Below, in pieces: positions 29,530 to 39,352 of a DNA stretch of 64,000 nt. Each line of letters starts with the position of its first letter. The stretch's first letter is position 1. The stretch comes from Symbiodinium natans (Eukaryota; Sar; Dinophyceae; Suessiales; Symbiodiniaceae): positions 664,913 to 728,912 of the forward strand of contig CAJNDS010002568.1 in the NCBI GenBank assembly GCA_905221605.1. The letters are read 5' to 3'. The notes beneath the pieces were generated by a model that saw nothing but the letters and a program-made list of their open reading frames with translations, ran no database searches and had not been told where the DNA came from. The position numbers and the translations under genes were made by a program.

Positions 29530-30085
29530 CGGTAAGGGTCTGATGCTTGTCATGCTCACTTTGCTGGCGGCTTGTGGCAAGGGCCAGTCCGGCTGATGCT
29601 CGTCATGCTCGCTTTTCTGTTGGCCTATGGTAAGGGCCAGTCCGGCTGATGCTCGTGATGCACGATTTGCTGGCGGCCTATGGTAAGGGCCACGCCAACT
29701 GATGCTAGTGATGCTTGGCGGCTTAGGGCGCTTTGCTGGCGGGCTATGGTAAGGGCCAGTCCGGCTGATGCACGTGATGCGCGCTTTGCTGGCGGGCTAT
29801 GGTAAGGGCCAGTCCGGCTGATGCTCGTGATGCTCGTTTTTCTGGCGGGCTATGGCAAGGGCCAGTCCGGCTGATGCTCGTGATGCGCGCTTTGCTGGCG
29901 GGCTATGGGAAGGGCCACGCCGGCTGATGCTCGTGATGCTCGCTTTGCTGGCGGGCTATGGTAAGGGCCCGTCCGGCTGATGCTCGTGATGCGCGCTTTG
30001 CTGGCGGGTTATGGTAAGGGCCAGTCCGGCTGATGCTCGTGATGCTCGCTTTGTTGGCGGCCTATGGTAAGGGCCACGCCGTGGA
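29530..30085. repeat. 53-bp tandem repeat, ten copies
   Basis: Unit core GGGCTATGGTAAGGGCCAGT, CCGGCTGATGCTCGTGATG, CGCGCTTTGCTGGC. The AAGGGCC landmark falls at 29579, 29632, 29685, 29751, 29804, 29857, 29910, 29963, 30016 and 30069, i.e. a 53-bp period with one 66-bp interval. Since 53 is not a multiple of 3 the array is not a simple protein repeat. GC-rich and heptamer-free, it lies between units III and IV. Confidence 0.92.
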
Positions 30086-30745
30086 CTTTCCCTGTCTCGA
30101 GGCCTTCATGAAACCGAAGGCGAGTCGGGTGTAGAGTTTGGGGTGTTTTGGGTTTGGGCAGCACCATCACCTCAGCTTCAGCTCAAAACCCTACAAGCTC
30201 TATAACCCATACATCTCTAAAGCCTAACTCCAAAATTTCTAGACCCTCTACACTGGCCTTTAAACCGCACTATCATGAGAGTATTTCGGGGGTAAAGGAA
30301 GGGTTACACAGCATAAACACCCTAAAGCCCCGAATCCAACACAAAAACCTTGAAGCCGTAAAAGCTCCGAAACGAAACCCCGGTCCACCAAAACCCTGCA
30401 CCTTCAAACCTCCAATACACCAAGAGCTGAAAACAAAGCTCGAATCCAAAAAACCCTAATCCCCCCTAATTAAACTCTAGAAACCCCCCACCCTAAAACC
30501 CCCAAAGCCCCAAATCCCCTTCAAACCACAAAAAACAATGATTCCTGAAATCCGCAAACCTTTCCGACTTTGCGTGCCTTAAGGGCCAAAAGCCTGTAAA
30601 GCTCCACACCCCTTTAACCCCCAAAACCCTAAAACCCCTAACCCTAAACCCTAAACCCTGAACCCTAAACCCTAAACCCTGAACCCTAATTCCTAAACCC
30701 TATCCCTAAACCCTAAACCCCTAAAACTCCAGAAGCCCAGAATTC

Positions 30746-30820
30746 CTCCTGCTGTGGCGCCGAAAAGGCCACCAGAGGAAGGCGAGCTGCTACTACTCGC
30801 CCCGAAGCTGCCAAAGAGGC
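30746..30820 (-). CDS. FG exon, unit IV
   Basis: Acceptor CTTTGAAAG, reads LFGSFGASSSSSPSSGGLFG then ATAG. Serine-rich FG type, unlike the glycine-rich exons of unit II. Confidence 0.66.
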
Positions 30821-30839
30821 CTTTCAAAGGGCCAAAGTG

Positions 30840-30965
30840 AGGGTTTAGGGTTTAGGGTTTAGGGTTTAGGGTTTAGGGTTTAGGGTTTAGGGTTTAGGGT
30901 TTAGGGTTTAGGGTTTAGGGTTTAGGGTTTAGGGTTTAGGGTTTAGGGTTTAGGGTTTAGGGTTT
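30840..30965 (+). repeat. TTTAGGG array
   Basis: About 18 perfect units between two FG exons. Confidence 0.93.
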
Positions 30966-30984
30966 GGGGTTCCTTTGCTGGTTA

Positions 30985-31052
30985 TCGGCCTGCACCGCTG
31001 GAGGCACCAAAGAGCGACGAGGAGGACGCAGGTGTCGTTGACCCAAAGAGCC
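30985..31052 (-). CDS. FG exon, unit IV
   Basis: Acceptor TTCCCGCAG, reads LFGSTTPASSSSLFGASSGA. Left flank is the TTTAGGG array, an exception to the usual C-rich left flank. Confidence 0.64.
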
Positions 31053-31518
31053 CTGCGGGAAGGGCGCTTAGGGTTTAGGGTTTAGGGTTTAGGGTTTAGG
31101 GTTTAGGGTTTAGGGTTTAGGGCTTAGGGTTTACGGTTTACGGTTTGGTTCTAGGGCGGGTTTCGTGCTTAGGGCTCTTTGGGTCAGTGATTGTAGAGCT
31201 TAGGGCTTAGGGCTTAGAGAGTTTAGTCGAGGGTTTTGGGGTTCAGGGCTATTTGGGGTTTAGGGTTTCTGGAGTTTAGGGTTTAGGGGAAAGAGGGTTT
31301 ATGGGATATGGCTTCTGGGGTTTGTTTAGGGTCTTAGGAGTCTTAGGGTGCGAAGCCATAACACCTACCCAATCTGCCCTAAACCCTCAAGCCTCAACCC
31401 TCAACCCGCAACCCTAAACCCTCAACCCTAAACCCTGAACCCTAAACCCTAAACCCTAAACCCTAAACCCTTCAAGGGGTGCTAGAGGGTACATGATCCC
31501 CTCCTTCCCTACCATTTA

Positions 31519-31632
31519 CTAGACCCGGGAGTAACCAGGGAATAAATAAAAGGGTAGCCTTCTTGGTTTTAAGGGGATTATGAGGGAACCCCAACCCAAA
31601 AGAAATGAAAAAAGGGCCTACTCCCGGTCCTA
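31519..31632. mobile_element. TIR element, family 'CTAGACCC..GAGTA' (copy 3)
   Basis: Left CTAGACCCGGGAGTAACC, right GGCCTACTCCCGGTCC. A right-end-only copy of the same family (GGCCTACTCCCGGTCCTAG) ends at 31816. Confidence 0.6.
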
Positions 31633-31671
31633 TAATTAGGGTTTAGGGTTTAGGGTTCAGGGTTTAGGGTT

Positions 31672-31706
31672 TTGGACTGTTGCTGTAAGGGGGAACATCC
31701 CAAGTT
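31672..31706. mobile_element. Right end of TIR element, family 'CTTGGGATGTTCCCCC'
   Basis: GGACTGTTGCTGTAAGGGGG followed by AACATCCCAAG; only the right arm remains, between two copies of the CTAGACCC family. Confidence 0.5.
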
Positions 31707-31809
31707 GGGGATACAAGAAATAGAAACCCTACTTCGACATGATCCCCTCATTTCCCTACCATTTACCACACAAAACTAAAAAGAAAAAAGAAAAAATGGC
31801 CTACTCCCG

Positions 31810-31905
31810 GTCCTAGCCCTAAACCCTAAACCCTAAACCCTAAACCCTAAACCCTAAACCCTAAACCCTAAACCCTAAACCCTAAACCCTAAACCCTAAA
31901 CCCCG
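31810..31905. repeat. CCCTAAA array
   Basis: About 13 perfect units. It faces the TTTAGGG array at 32000-32322 across a 90-bp unique spacer. Confidence 0.93.
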
Positions 31906-31999
31906 ACAAAGGGGGAATAACTGTATGTAACGAAGTTTACGTACGGCGAAGCCAAACTGCAGACAGTCGATGCCAAGATGCGAGCCACACTTCACTTCG

Positions 32000-32322
32000 G
32001 GGTTTAGGGTTTAGGGTTTAGGGTTTAGGGTTTAGGGTTAAGGGTTTAGGGTTTAGGGTTTAGGGTTTAGGGTTTAGGGTTTAGGGTTTAGGGTTCAGGG
32101 TTCAGGGTTCAGGGTTTAGGGTTTAGGGTTTAGGGTTTAGGGTTTAGGGTTTAGGGTTTAGGGTTTAGGGTTTAGGGTTTAGGGTTTAGGGTTTAGGGTT
32201 TAGGGTTTAGGGTTTAGGGTTTAGGGTTTAGGGTTTAGGGTTTTTAGGGTTTAGGGTTTAGGGTTTAGGGTTTAGGGTTTAGGGTTTAGGGTTTAGGGTT
32301 TATTTAGGGTTTAGGGTTTAGG
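32000..32322 (+). repeat. Longest TTTAGGG array of the window
   Basis: About 45 units, nearly all perfect, with three TTCAGGG units and one TTTTTAGGG interruption. The G-rich strand is on plus. Confidence 0.95.
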
Positions 32323-32924
32323 CTTCAGGGCTTATAGGGCTCATAGGGCTTTTCGGGCTTATAGGGCTCTTAGGGCTTATAGGGCTTAGGGTTAGCAGCT
32401 CTGCCATCTACACCTGTAGTCGCCTAAACCCGTAACATCCTCAAACTCTGAACCAGACTAATGTAGGGGCCTGTTTCCCTACAAAGGGCGGCAGTTTTAT
32501 ACTACTAAACCGATACCCTGTACCCTAAACCCTACCACAATGGCCTCAACGGGATGATCTTGGGAATGGTGCAGCCTCCTCTACCATCGCAATACCGAAT
32601 TCGGCACCCTGAAAAACCCTGCATATGTACAAAAACACTCCCTATCAAGTCCCTGAAAGGGGAAACTCGGGGGGATACAAGGTCCCCAACTCCCTCATGT
32701 ACTACTAAGAGCCAAAGTAGGCAAATCGCACAAAGATGCCCATGTGGGGGTTTCCAAAAAAAGGGGGTACCCTCTTACGGGGGGGGGGGTTCCCATAATA
32801 AGGATTATACTATCTTGGGGTAGATTAAGGGTTTCCGATATCCCAAATCAGCAACCCCCAAAACCCAAAACCCTAAACCCCAAACCCCAAACCCTAAACC
32901 CACCTCAGCCTCCTGCGGACATAC

Positions 32925-33020
32925 CCATGTCGCCTCCAGTTGACAGCGCGGCAGAAGGTGCAGCCGCTCCCGCGTCCGCTGGCTTGATCTCTGGCTCCGG
33001 CTGGACGTTGTACTTCTTGC
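32925..33020 (-). CDS. Exon B (KKYNVQPEPEI), unit IV
   Basis: Acceptor TGTTCAAG, donor G|GTATGT, 96 nt. After two bases reads KKYNVQPEPEIKPADAGAAA then PSAALSTGGDM. The most complete B copy; it combines the KKYNV and PEPEI parts that are split in unit II. Canonical GT donor. Confidence 0.74.
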
Positions 33021-33251
33021 CTTGAACATTTGATGCGGTTTAGGGTTTGGGGGTTTAGGGTGTAGGGTGTAGGGTTTGAGGTTTAGGGTTTAGGGTTTGG
33101 GGTTTAGGGTTTAAGGGTTTAAGGGTTTAGGGGTTTAGGGTTTAGGGTTTAGGGCTTAAGGTTTAGGGTTTAGGGTGTAGAGGGATCGATCCCTCATCCA
33201 GCCTGATGAAGGACATAAGGCATTATCCGCCGACAGTGACAGACTACGTAC

Positions 33252-33321
33252 TTCGGACCCCTGACGAACAACGTTGTTTTTGTATCGCAAGGCTTGGGAG
33301 TTCAACAAAAGCTCTACGAGC
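33252..33321 (-). CDS. Candidate exon between C and B of unit IV
   Basis: Acceptor CTTTCTAG, donor GAA|GTACGT, 70 nt. After one base reads LVELLLNSQALRYKNNVVRQ GSE. The plus strand of the same island is open too (SSSLMKDIRHYPPTVTDYVL..), so the strand rests on the paired splice signals. Confidence 0.45.
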
Positions 33322-33502
33322 CTAGAAAGTCATGTGCTTTGATCAGTTTGCACATAAACCGCGTTAAGGGTTTAGGGTTTAGGGTTTAGGGTTTAGAGTT
33401 TAGGGTTTAGGGTTTAGGGTTTAGGGTGTAGGGTTTAGGGATTTAGCAAGCCATCTTCAGATCCGAACATAAGTTTGTTTACGGCTAAGCTTACTGGCAC
33501 TT

Positions 33503-33602
33503 CGTAGGGAATGAGGGAACTAGGTCCCCTATATAGACATCCCTAAGGGGTAGTATAGGGGAATATGACGGACCCAAGTCCCCCATTCCCTTCTAAGAAC
33601 CA
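33503..33602. mobile_element. TIR element, family 'GGTTCTTA..GGGAATGAGGG'
   Basis: Starts CTGGCACTTCGTAGGGAATG, ends CATTCCCTTCTAAGAACCAG. The interior is symmetric around CCTAAGGGG. Compare 16405-16508. Confidence 0.6.
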
Positions 33603-33863
33603 GTAGGGCACGGTTTCGGGTTTGAGGGAAGTAGGGCATAGGGCTGCAGTAGAAATGGATTTACATCTTATTCTTGTATTTCGGTCTGGCTACGCACACG
33701 GTCTCTCTAAGTCCGGAGGGTATAGCCACAGCCTAAAACCCCAAAAACCTCAGACCAACACCCCAAATCTCTACATAAACCCTGAAAAGCCTAGACCCCT
33801 AAACCCTAAACCCGAAACCCTAAACCCTAAACCCTAAACCCTAGACCCCTAAAGTGCCGGCAC

Positions 33864-33933
33864 GTGGCAGATCTTGAGGTACATTGTATGCTCCTGGCCC
33901 AAGTACTTGGCCATCAGCCCGTCGATCTCGCTC
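33864..33933 (-). CDS. Exon C, unit IV
   Basis: Acceptor AACCCTAAG lies inside the heptamer array itself; after one base reads SEIDGLMAKYLGQ then EHTMYLKICH; donor CAC|GTGCCG. As in unit II, reading on would reach TAG after V-P-A-L. Confidence 0.76.
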
Positions 33934-33936
33934 CTT

Positions 33937-34030
33937 AGGGTTTAGGGTTTAGGGTTTAGGGTTTAGGGTTTAGGGTTTAGGGTTTAGGGTTTAGGGTTTA
34001 GGGTTTAGGGTTTGGGGTTTGGGGTTTAGG
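33937..34030 (+). repeat. TTTAGGG array
   Basis: About 11 perfect units, then TTTGGGG variants. Read on minus, its last unit supplies the CTAAG acceptor of exon C. Confidence 0.9.
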
Positions 34031-34603
34031 GCTTAGGGTTTAAAGTTTAAGGTTTAGGGTCTAGGGTGTCAGGGTTTGGGATTTAGGGTAGGGTTCAAGG
34101 TTCAGGGTTGGGTTTAGCGCTCACGTTTTAGGTTGCCCTTGAGCCCCCAAACATTTGGGTCTAGGGTTTTCGAGCAATCCACTGAAGGATGAAAGGGGTT
34201 CAGCGTTTAGCGTTTTGGGGTTTAGGCTGAAGGGCTTATGAGGCGACACGGCTAATGGGGCTGTCAAGGTTGTGTTTGCGATTGGTAAGTCCGACATGTT
34301 TTCTGTCTGCGCACCCGAGCCCCTAAACCCGAAATCCACCCTCAACCCTAAACCCTAAACCCTCAACCCTAAACCCTAAACCCTAACCCCCAAGAATCCT
34401 CTCCTAGAAGTGCCATCTCGGGTCGTGCTTTGTTCCTTTCGGGAGTTCATGAAAGAAGCTACCGATGCCACCTGCCCACCCCTCGCCCACCCAAGGTGCA
34501 CCTGTTCCCTAAATGCTAATCGCCAACTAATTGCCTCACCCTTCACCCAACGCAACCCTAAACCCGAAGCACTCAGCATGACGCACTGGCAATGCCAGGT
34601 GGC

Positions 34604-34656
34604 ACTTTGCTCGGATTGTGCTTCTCGTAGATCTTGACCATCCTTTCCCGATAAGC
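34604..34656 (-). CDS. Exon D (HNPSK exon), unit IV
   Basis: Acceptor GAACTCGAG, 53 nt, reads AYRERMVKIYEKHNPSK plus GT; donor GT|GCCACC, a GC donor. Most diverged copy (YEKHNPSK for YQQHNPSK). Confidence 0.77.
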
Positions 34657-34977
34657 CTCGAGTTCTCCACTAAACCATACTCCTTTGGCTTATGGATTGG
34701 TAAGCCCTGAAGACCGTTGCTCGGAAGGGTGGCGGAGAATCCGAAAACCATGGGAGGGGGAGGGTGGAGGTTGGGGTGGGGGGGTGTTCGGAAGAAACAC
34801 TTGCCTTGTCAAGCACCCTCCCACAGCCCAAACCCTGTCTTAGAAGATAGGCGTGTCCCCTCGAGAGACCCTATGGGCCCAGGCCCTAAACACCCCCTAA
34901 CCCTGAACCGCCATCAGGCCACAGGCCCGAAACCCCGTAAGTCCTAAGCCTCATAGGGTCCTAGCCCTAGACTCTTA

Positions 34978-35075
34978 GGGGTAGTTACATTGTCCTTTGT
35001 ATGGGCGCTGAAAAGGGGACCCCTTACATACCCCTTTCAGAACCCCTTTAAAGAAGGTAAGGGACCCCCATTGGG
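34978..35075. mobile_element. TIR element, family 'GTAGTTACATGGTCCC' (copy)
   Basis: GTAGTTACATTGTCCTTTGTATGGGC at the left, GAAGGTAAGGGACC at the right. Same plan as 12600-12722. Confidence 0.55.
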
Positions 35076-35384
35076 CTATTTGGGCCCGAAACTTGGGCCG
35101 GCATGATAAACCCTAAGCCCTAGAAACCCAAAACCCTAAACCCTAGATCTGCAACCCTAAACCTGCATAAGATCCAGGTTACCTACTGGGTCCCTCAGGA
35201 GCTGCCTGAACCCAGCACTTCCGGCAAGATTCCCGCAATCCGAATGACATCCAAGTACGATTCCTGAAGGAATTAGGGTTTAGGGTTCAGGGTTCAGGGT
35301 TTAGGATTTAGGGTTAGGATCAGGGGCCTCTTGGGAGTCTCACCTAAACCTGGAACCCTAAGCCCTACACACAGCTCCCCAGCC

Positions 35385-35440
35385 TCTTTGACGGAGCCAG
35401 CTGCCCCTGCGCCCGGGGTGCCGCCTGCGGTTGGTTAGTA
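35385..35440 (-). CDS. Candidate glycine-rich exon, unit IV
   Basis: Minus reading TAGGTPGAGAAGSVKEAGEL, similar in style to FG linkers but without FG. Splice limits not resolved. Confidence 0.35.
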
Positions 35441-35839
35441 TCAAGGGACTAAAGGAGGGACCCTTATAAGGGACCCTCATAAGGGACCTGAGGGGTTGTT
35501 TAAGGGATATTTAGGGCCTACTTAAATAGAGGGGACTATGTAAGGTATAGGGTTCAGCCCAAAACCCTCTGTCATTCAAGGTTTAGGGTTTAGGGTTCAC
35601 AAGGTTTGGGGGGGGAACCATGAAAGTAGCGGGGCGGGCGAAAGCCTACAAACTTGTATGGTTGCAGCTTCTCAAACTTAATTCTACCATAAATCCTACT
35701 ACCCCACACGCCTGAGAAGCCGATAGCTATACCCCTCAACCCTATAAGCTGCAGCCTAAACCCTGCAGCCTAGGGGCGGGGCGGGGCGGGGGGGGCCATT
35801 GTGAGGCCTTTCAATACTTTGCGCCCGAATCTGAAACTG

Positions 35840-35955
35840 CACACCCTAAACCCTAAACCCTAAACCCTAAACCCTAAACCCTAAACCCTAAACCCTAAAC
35901 CCTAAACCCTAACCCTAAACCCTAAACCCTAAACCCTAAACCCTAAACCCTAAAC
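35840..35955. repeat. CCCTAAA array
   Basis: About 16 units with a single 6-mer slip (CCCTAA). C-rich left flank of exon E4. Confidence 0.93.
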
Positions 35956-35969
35956 CCACCGAAAGCTGC

Positions 35970-36010
35970 CTGCAGGTTGACCCTCTGGCGCCGTCGGTGC
36001 GGCTGTGGCA
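35970..36010 (-). CDS. Exon E (VKQ-type), unit IV, diverged
   Basis: Acceptor GAGGTCCAG; after two bases reads PQPHRRRQRVNLQ; donor CAG|GCAGCT. Aligns with PQPSTAPTDVKQ of unit III; the DVKQ exit has become VNLQ. Confidence 0.5.
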
Positions 36011-36057
36011 CTGGACCTCGGCAGAAGGCAACCCAAGATGTCCCCCAAGCCCGAGCC

Positions 36058-36146
36058 TGGGGTTTAGGGTTTAGGGTTTAGGGTTTAGGGTTTAGGGTTT
36101 AGGGTTTTGGGTTTTGGGTTTAGGGTTTAGGGTTTAGGGTTTAGGC
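36058..36146 (+). repeat. TTTAGGG array
   Basis: G-rich right flank of exon E4, with two TTTTGGG units. Confidence 0.88.
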
Positions 36147-36764
36147 CATACACAAAAGTCAAAACCCCAGGCCTAAAGTTTAGGCTTGGGGTTTTGTGTA
36201 TGCTTGGAGTGACATAACGCGATCTCGTGCGAAAATCAGGGCCAAGAGGGCACCTTCAGGAGGGTGGTCTGGGCCTCTTCCAGTTCACTCATGCGGAGGG
36301 TGGTTTAGGATTTAGGCATCGGGGTTAGGGTTTAGGGTTCAGGGTTTAGCATCTAATACTGTATACTTGGAAGGGCCTAGCTACACCACCGCCACTAGCC
36401 TTAACCCCCGCATCCCTCTACTCTACAAACACCGAAAAGCCTTCTGTTCAACATTGGAAAGAGGGTTTCGGGTTTAGGGTTGAGTACCTAACTAGACCAA
36501 GGTTGCCTAGCACCTGAGTATGCCAGCAAAAAAACTGAATCCGCTCTTACTTGCCGTAGTGCTTCGATGAACAACCCCGAACCCTAGTACCTTCCAAGCC
36601 GCACAAAGTAGGGTTGAAGATTTGGGGTTTCGGAAAGCCCTAAGCCATCAGCTGTAGACAAGAGTCCTAACAGATTCCCACTCCATACTTGCTCCTGATG
36701 ACGCCTTCCGTGGAACCCTAAACCCTAACCCAGAACCCAAAGCCCTAAACTCTAAACCCTAAAA

Positions 36765-37092
36765 CCTAAACCCTAAACCCTAAACCCTAAACCCTAAACC
36801 CTAAACCCTAAACCCTAAACCCTAAACCCTAAACCCTAAACCCTAAACCCTAACCCTTAACCCTAAACTGGTATCTCCCTCTCAGTCTGAGTCTTCAAGC
36901 ACCCTAAGCACGAGACTCCTCAAACTCCCCCCTTATCCCCGCAAGCATACACAAGGGCACGGCGCGAAGCTTCCCACAGGGTTTTGGGGTTGAGGATTTA
37001 GGGTTTAGGGTTTAGGGTTTAGGGTTTAGGGTTTAGGGTTTAGGGTTTAGGGTTTAGGGTTTAGGGTTTAGGGTTTAGGGTTTAGGGTTTAG
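36765..37092. repeat. CCCTAAA array facing a TTTAGGG array
   Basis: C-rich 36765-36865 and G-rich 36990-37092 with about 120 bp between them that hold no convincing exon. Confidence 0.9.
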
Positions 37093-37095
37093 GCT

Positions 37096-37190
37096 TGCTC
37101 CGGCAGTGGCAACTTCTCGTTCGGCAGGTCCGGTTGCTCGGTACTCCGCTCCTCCGAGACTGATCCACTAGCGCGGACGACGCCCCCGCG
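37096..37190 (-). CDS. Candidate exon, unidentified
   Basis: Minus reading SGSVSEERSTEQPDLPNEKL then PLPEQ, donor GAGCAA|GCCTAA. Polar, linker-like. It lies upstream (in transcript order) of unit IV and may be N-terminal to it. Confidence 0.45.
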
Positions 37191-37206
37191 ATGATGTTGG
37201 ACTTCT

Positions 37207-37314
37207 CTTGGGATGTTCCCCCTTAGACTATCAGTCCTTAACAGGGATTATAGTACCCCCCTCTTAGAAGAACCCCCCATTAAGGACTGTTCGTTTTAGG
37301 GGGAGCATCCCAAG
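37207..37314. mobile_element. TIR element, family 'CTTGGGATGTTCCCCC' (best copy)
   Basis: 108 bp: CTTGGGATGTTCCCCC at the left, GGGGGAGCATCCCAAG at the right, inner pair CAGTCCTTAACAGGG / ATTAAGGACTGT. Near-palindromic. A right-arm fragment repeats at 37509-37537. Confidence 0.75.
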
Positions 37315-37427
37315 ACTTCGCCTACTTGGAGACTTGCCACAGGCACATCATAGGCGCGGCGATGCCCTGGATCACATTCGTCGCAGGGGTCGTGCTTGTG
37401 AAATGCATCTGTTCCCCGGCCCGCCTT

Positions 37428-37500
37428 TAGGGTTTAGGGTTTAGGGTTTAGGGTTTAGGGTTTAGGGTTTAGGGTTTAGGGTTTAGGGTTTAGGGTTTAG
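37428..37500 (+). repeat. TTTAGGG array
   Basis: About ten perfect units. Confidence 0.9.
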
Positions 37501-37638
37501 GGGACAGGGATGCTAATAGCGGGGGAGCATCCCAAGGAATGTCTGGAAACCTGAATCCTAAACCCTAAATGCTAAACCCGAAACCCTAAATCCTAAACCC
37601 TAAACCCTAAGCCCTAAACCCTAAACCCTAAACCCTAC

Positions 37639-37684
37639 TTTGCGGCCAGCCGGCAGCGAGGACGAAGACCCGCCGAAGAGGCCG
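37639..37684 (-). CDS. FG exon upstream of unit IV
   Basis: Acceptor TGGATTCCAG, donor AAA|GTAGGG (formed by the CCCTA repeat), 46 nt; after one base reads GLFGGSSSSLPAGRK. Confidence 0.64.
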
Positions 37685-38137
37685 CTGGAATCCAGCTTCA
37701 AGCCCGGTGCCTTTTGCTTACAGGGTTCTCAAGGGATGGGGGTGTCAAGGGCCAAGGATGAGCCCCTCAGAAAAGAACTTCCTCTTAAGGTAGTTACATG
37801 GTCCCTGAGTATGGGCCCTTAGAAGAGGACCCCCTTATATTGGGACCATTATGGACTGTTGGGGCTGTTCAGACCTGCATTCACCCCTGACCTCTCCCCA
37901 CCCAAAAAGCAAAAACTGTTCTGGAATGTCAGGGCCTTTTTTTGGCACGTGTGGAGGCTCAATCAATCTTAATATGAGAATTCTGAGATTTGGGGCTTTC
38001 TATCAGGCGCTTGGGGCAGGACTCTATGCTCTAGGGCATTTTCAGTGTTCAGATGGCTTCGGGTTTAAGCTGGAAGGTTTAGGGTTTCCTGCCGCCCCGG
38101 AAGCCCCCCCCCCCCCCCCAAAAGCTCGAAAAGCCCG

Positions 38138-38215
38138 CAAAGGGGCCTCTTGTCCGCCGAAGAGGCCACTCATGTTGAAGAGGCCGCTGCCTCAGGCGAC
38201 TTCAGGGGGCTTCGA
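38138..38215 (-). CDS. FG exon upstream of unit IV
   Basis: Minus reading SGLFNMSGLFGGQEAPLRA. One of the two FG tracts has changed to FN. Adjacent on the left to a 15-C run. Confidence 0.58.
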
Positions 38216-38325
38216 GGGCGAAGGGCAGTGGTCTCTGGGTTGGTGGGTGGCAGGGCTTTGGGACTGGGGGATGAAGTTGGGTTTTTGGATGTTGGGCTAG
38301 GTTTCTTGCCCCTAAACCCTAAACC

Positions 38326-38364
<39 letters not shown>

Positions 38365-38521
38365 ACCCTAAACCCTAAACCCTAAACCCTAAATCTGTAA
38401 GCCCTTCGGCTTGCAGCCCTCGAAACCGGGTTTCGGGTCTATATAGTGTTTACAAAAAGTTTCAAGAAAAGTCGGAGATGAGCCTCAAAGGACGCGAACC
38501 CAAAGCCCCAAAAACCTTGGC

Positions 38522-38626
38522 TGGGTTGCCCATTAAAAGGGTGCCCTTTTTTGCTTAAAGGGATTTATAAGGGAACCTAAGCCCCCTCAAAAAGGGAATA
38601 AGGGTACTACTGGGCATCCTAGTTGG
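38522..38626. mobile_element. TIR element, family 'GTTGCCCA..AAAGGGTGCCC'
   Basis: GGGTTGCCCATTAAAAGGGTGCCC then TTTTTTGCTTAAAGG; right end GGGTACTACTGGGCATCCTAG. Over 90% alike to 52655-52770. Confidence 0.65.
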
Positions 38627-38699
38627 GCGTTGCAGCGGTCTCCTTTCGCCTTGGCGAACCCCCCGGGTTCCCCCCAACCCACGAAGTCCTGCTGAACCC

Positions 38700-38818
38700 T
38701 ATGAGACCTAAAGTCTCCCCCAAACCCTAAACCCTAAACCCTAAACCCTAAACCCCAAACCCCAAACCCCAAACCCGAAACCCCAAACCCTAAACCCGAA
38801 CCCCCCCCCCCCCCCCCT
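38700..38818. repeat. CCCTAAA/CCCCAAA array ending in poly-C
   Basis: Perfect units grade into CCCCAAA, then 17 C. Confidence 0.88.
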
Positions 38819-38954
38819 GAAACCCCCCTCCCTTAAGGACCCTATAGAATCAAGTGAACCCTTCCGGCTTCTTTTCTACCAATGCTTAGGAACCCCCCCC
38901 CCCAAAAAAACACGTACATACCTATATATATATATATGTATGCATATGTATAAT

Positions 38955-39225
38955 AATAATGGTAAATAATAATAACAACAACAACAATAACAATAACAAT
39001 AACAATAACAATAACAATAACAATAACAATAACAATAACAATAACAATAACAATAACAATAACAATACGAATAACAATAATAACAATAATTATAATTATA
39101 TTTATAAGTATAATTATAATAATCATAATCATAATCCTCCTTATAAGGGTAATATAGGGATGATATATATATATATATGTATAGATAGATATATATATAT
39201 ATATATATATACGTATATTATGTCT
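38955..39225. repeat. (AACAAT)n and (TA)n microsatellites
   Basis: About 15 AACAAT hexamers (38990-39068), then ATAATT-rich DNA and two (TA)n runs (39160-39215). One plus frame gives poly-Asn, one minus frame poly-Ile/Val; both are shadows. Confidence 0.92.
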
Positions 39226-39288
39226 TCATGTTTTTCTTTTCTTTTGGTTTTGGGGTGGTCTTAAGCAAATAGTAGTCTTGGGGTGGGC

Positions 39289-39352
39289 ATTGGCACCTGC
39301 GCTCTCTGGGGCCAGGCCGCCGCCCGAGGACGGCGCTGCGGTGCCTCGAGTG
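39289..39352 (-). CDS. Candidate glycine-rich exon
   Basis: Minus reading TRGTAAPSSGGGLAPESAGA, FG-linker-like with FG lost. Weak. Confidence 0.35.

Larger units (their letters stand above)
30746..36010 (-). other. Unit IV of the four-fold exon series
   Basis: Transcript order: E 35970-36010, candidate linker 35385-35440, D 34604-34656, C 33864-33933, possible extra exon 33252-33321, B 32925-33020, FG 30985-31052 and 30746-30820. The most compact unit and the one with the fullest exon B. Confidence 0.65.

Noticed and set aside
38842-39264. Poly-Asn (plus) and poly-Ile/Val (minus) ORFs
   Set aside because: Translation of an AACAAT/TA microsatellite.
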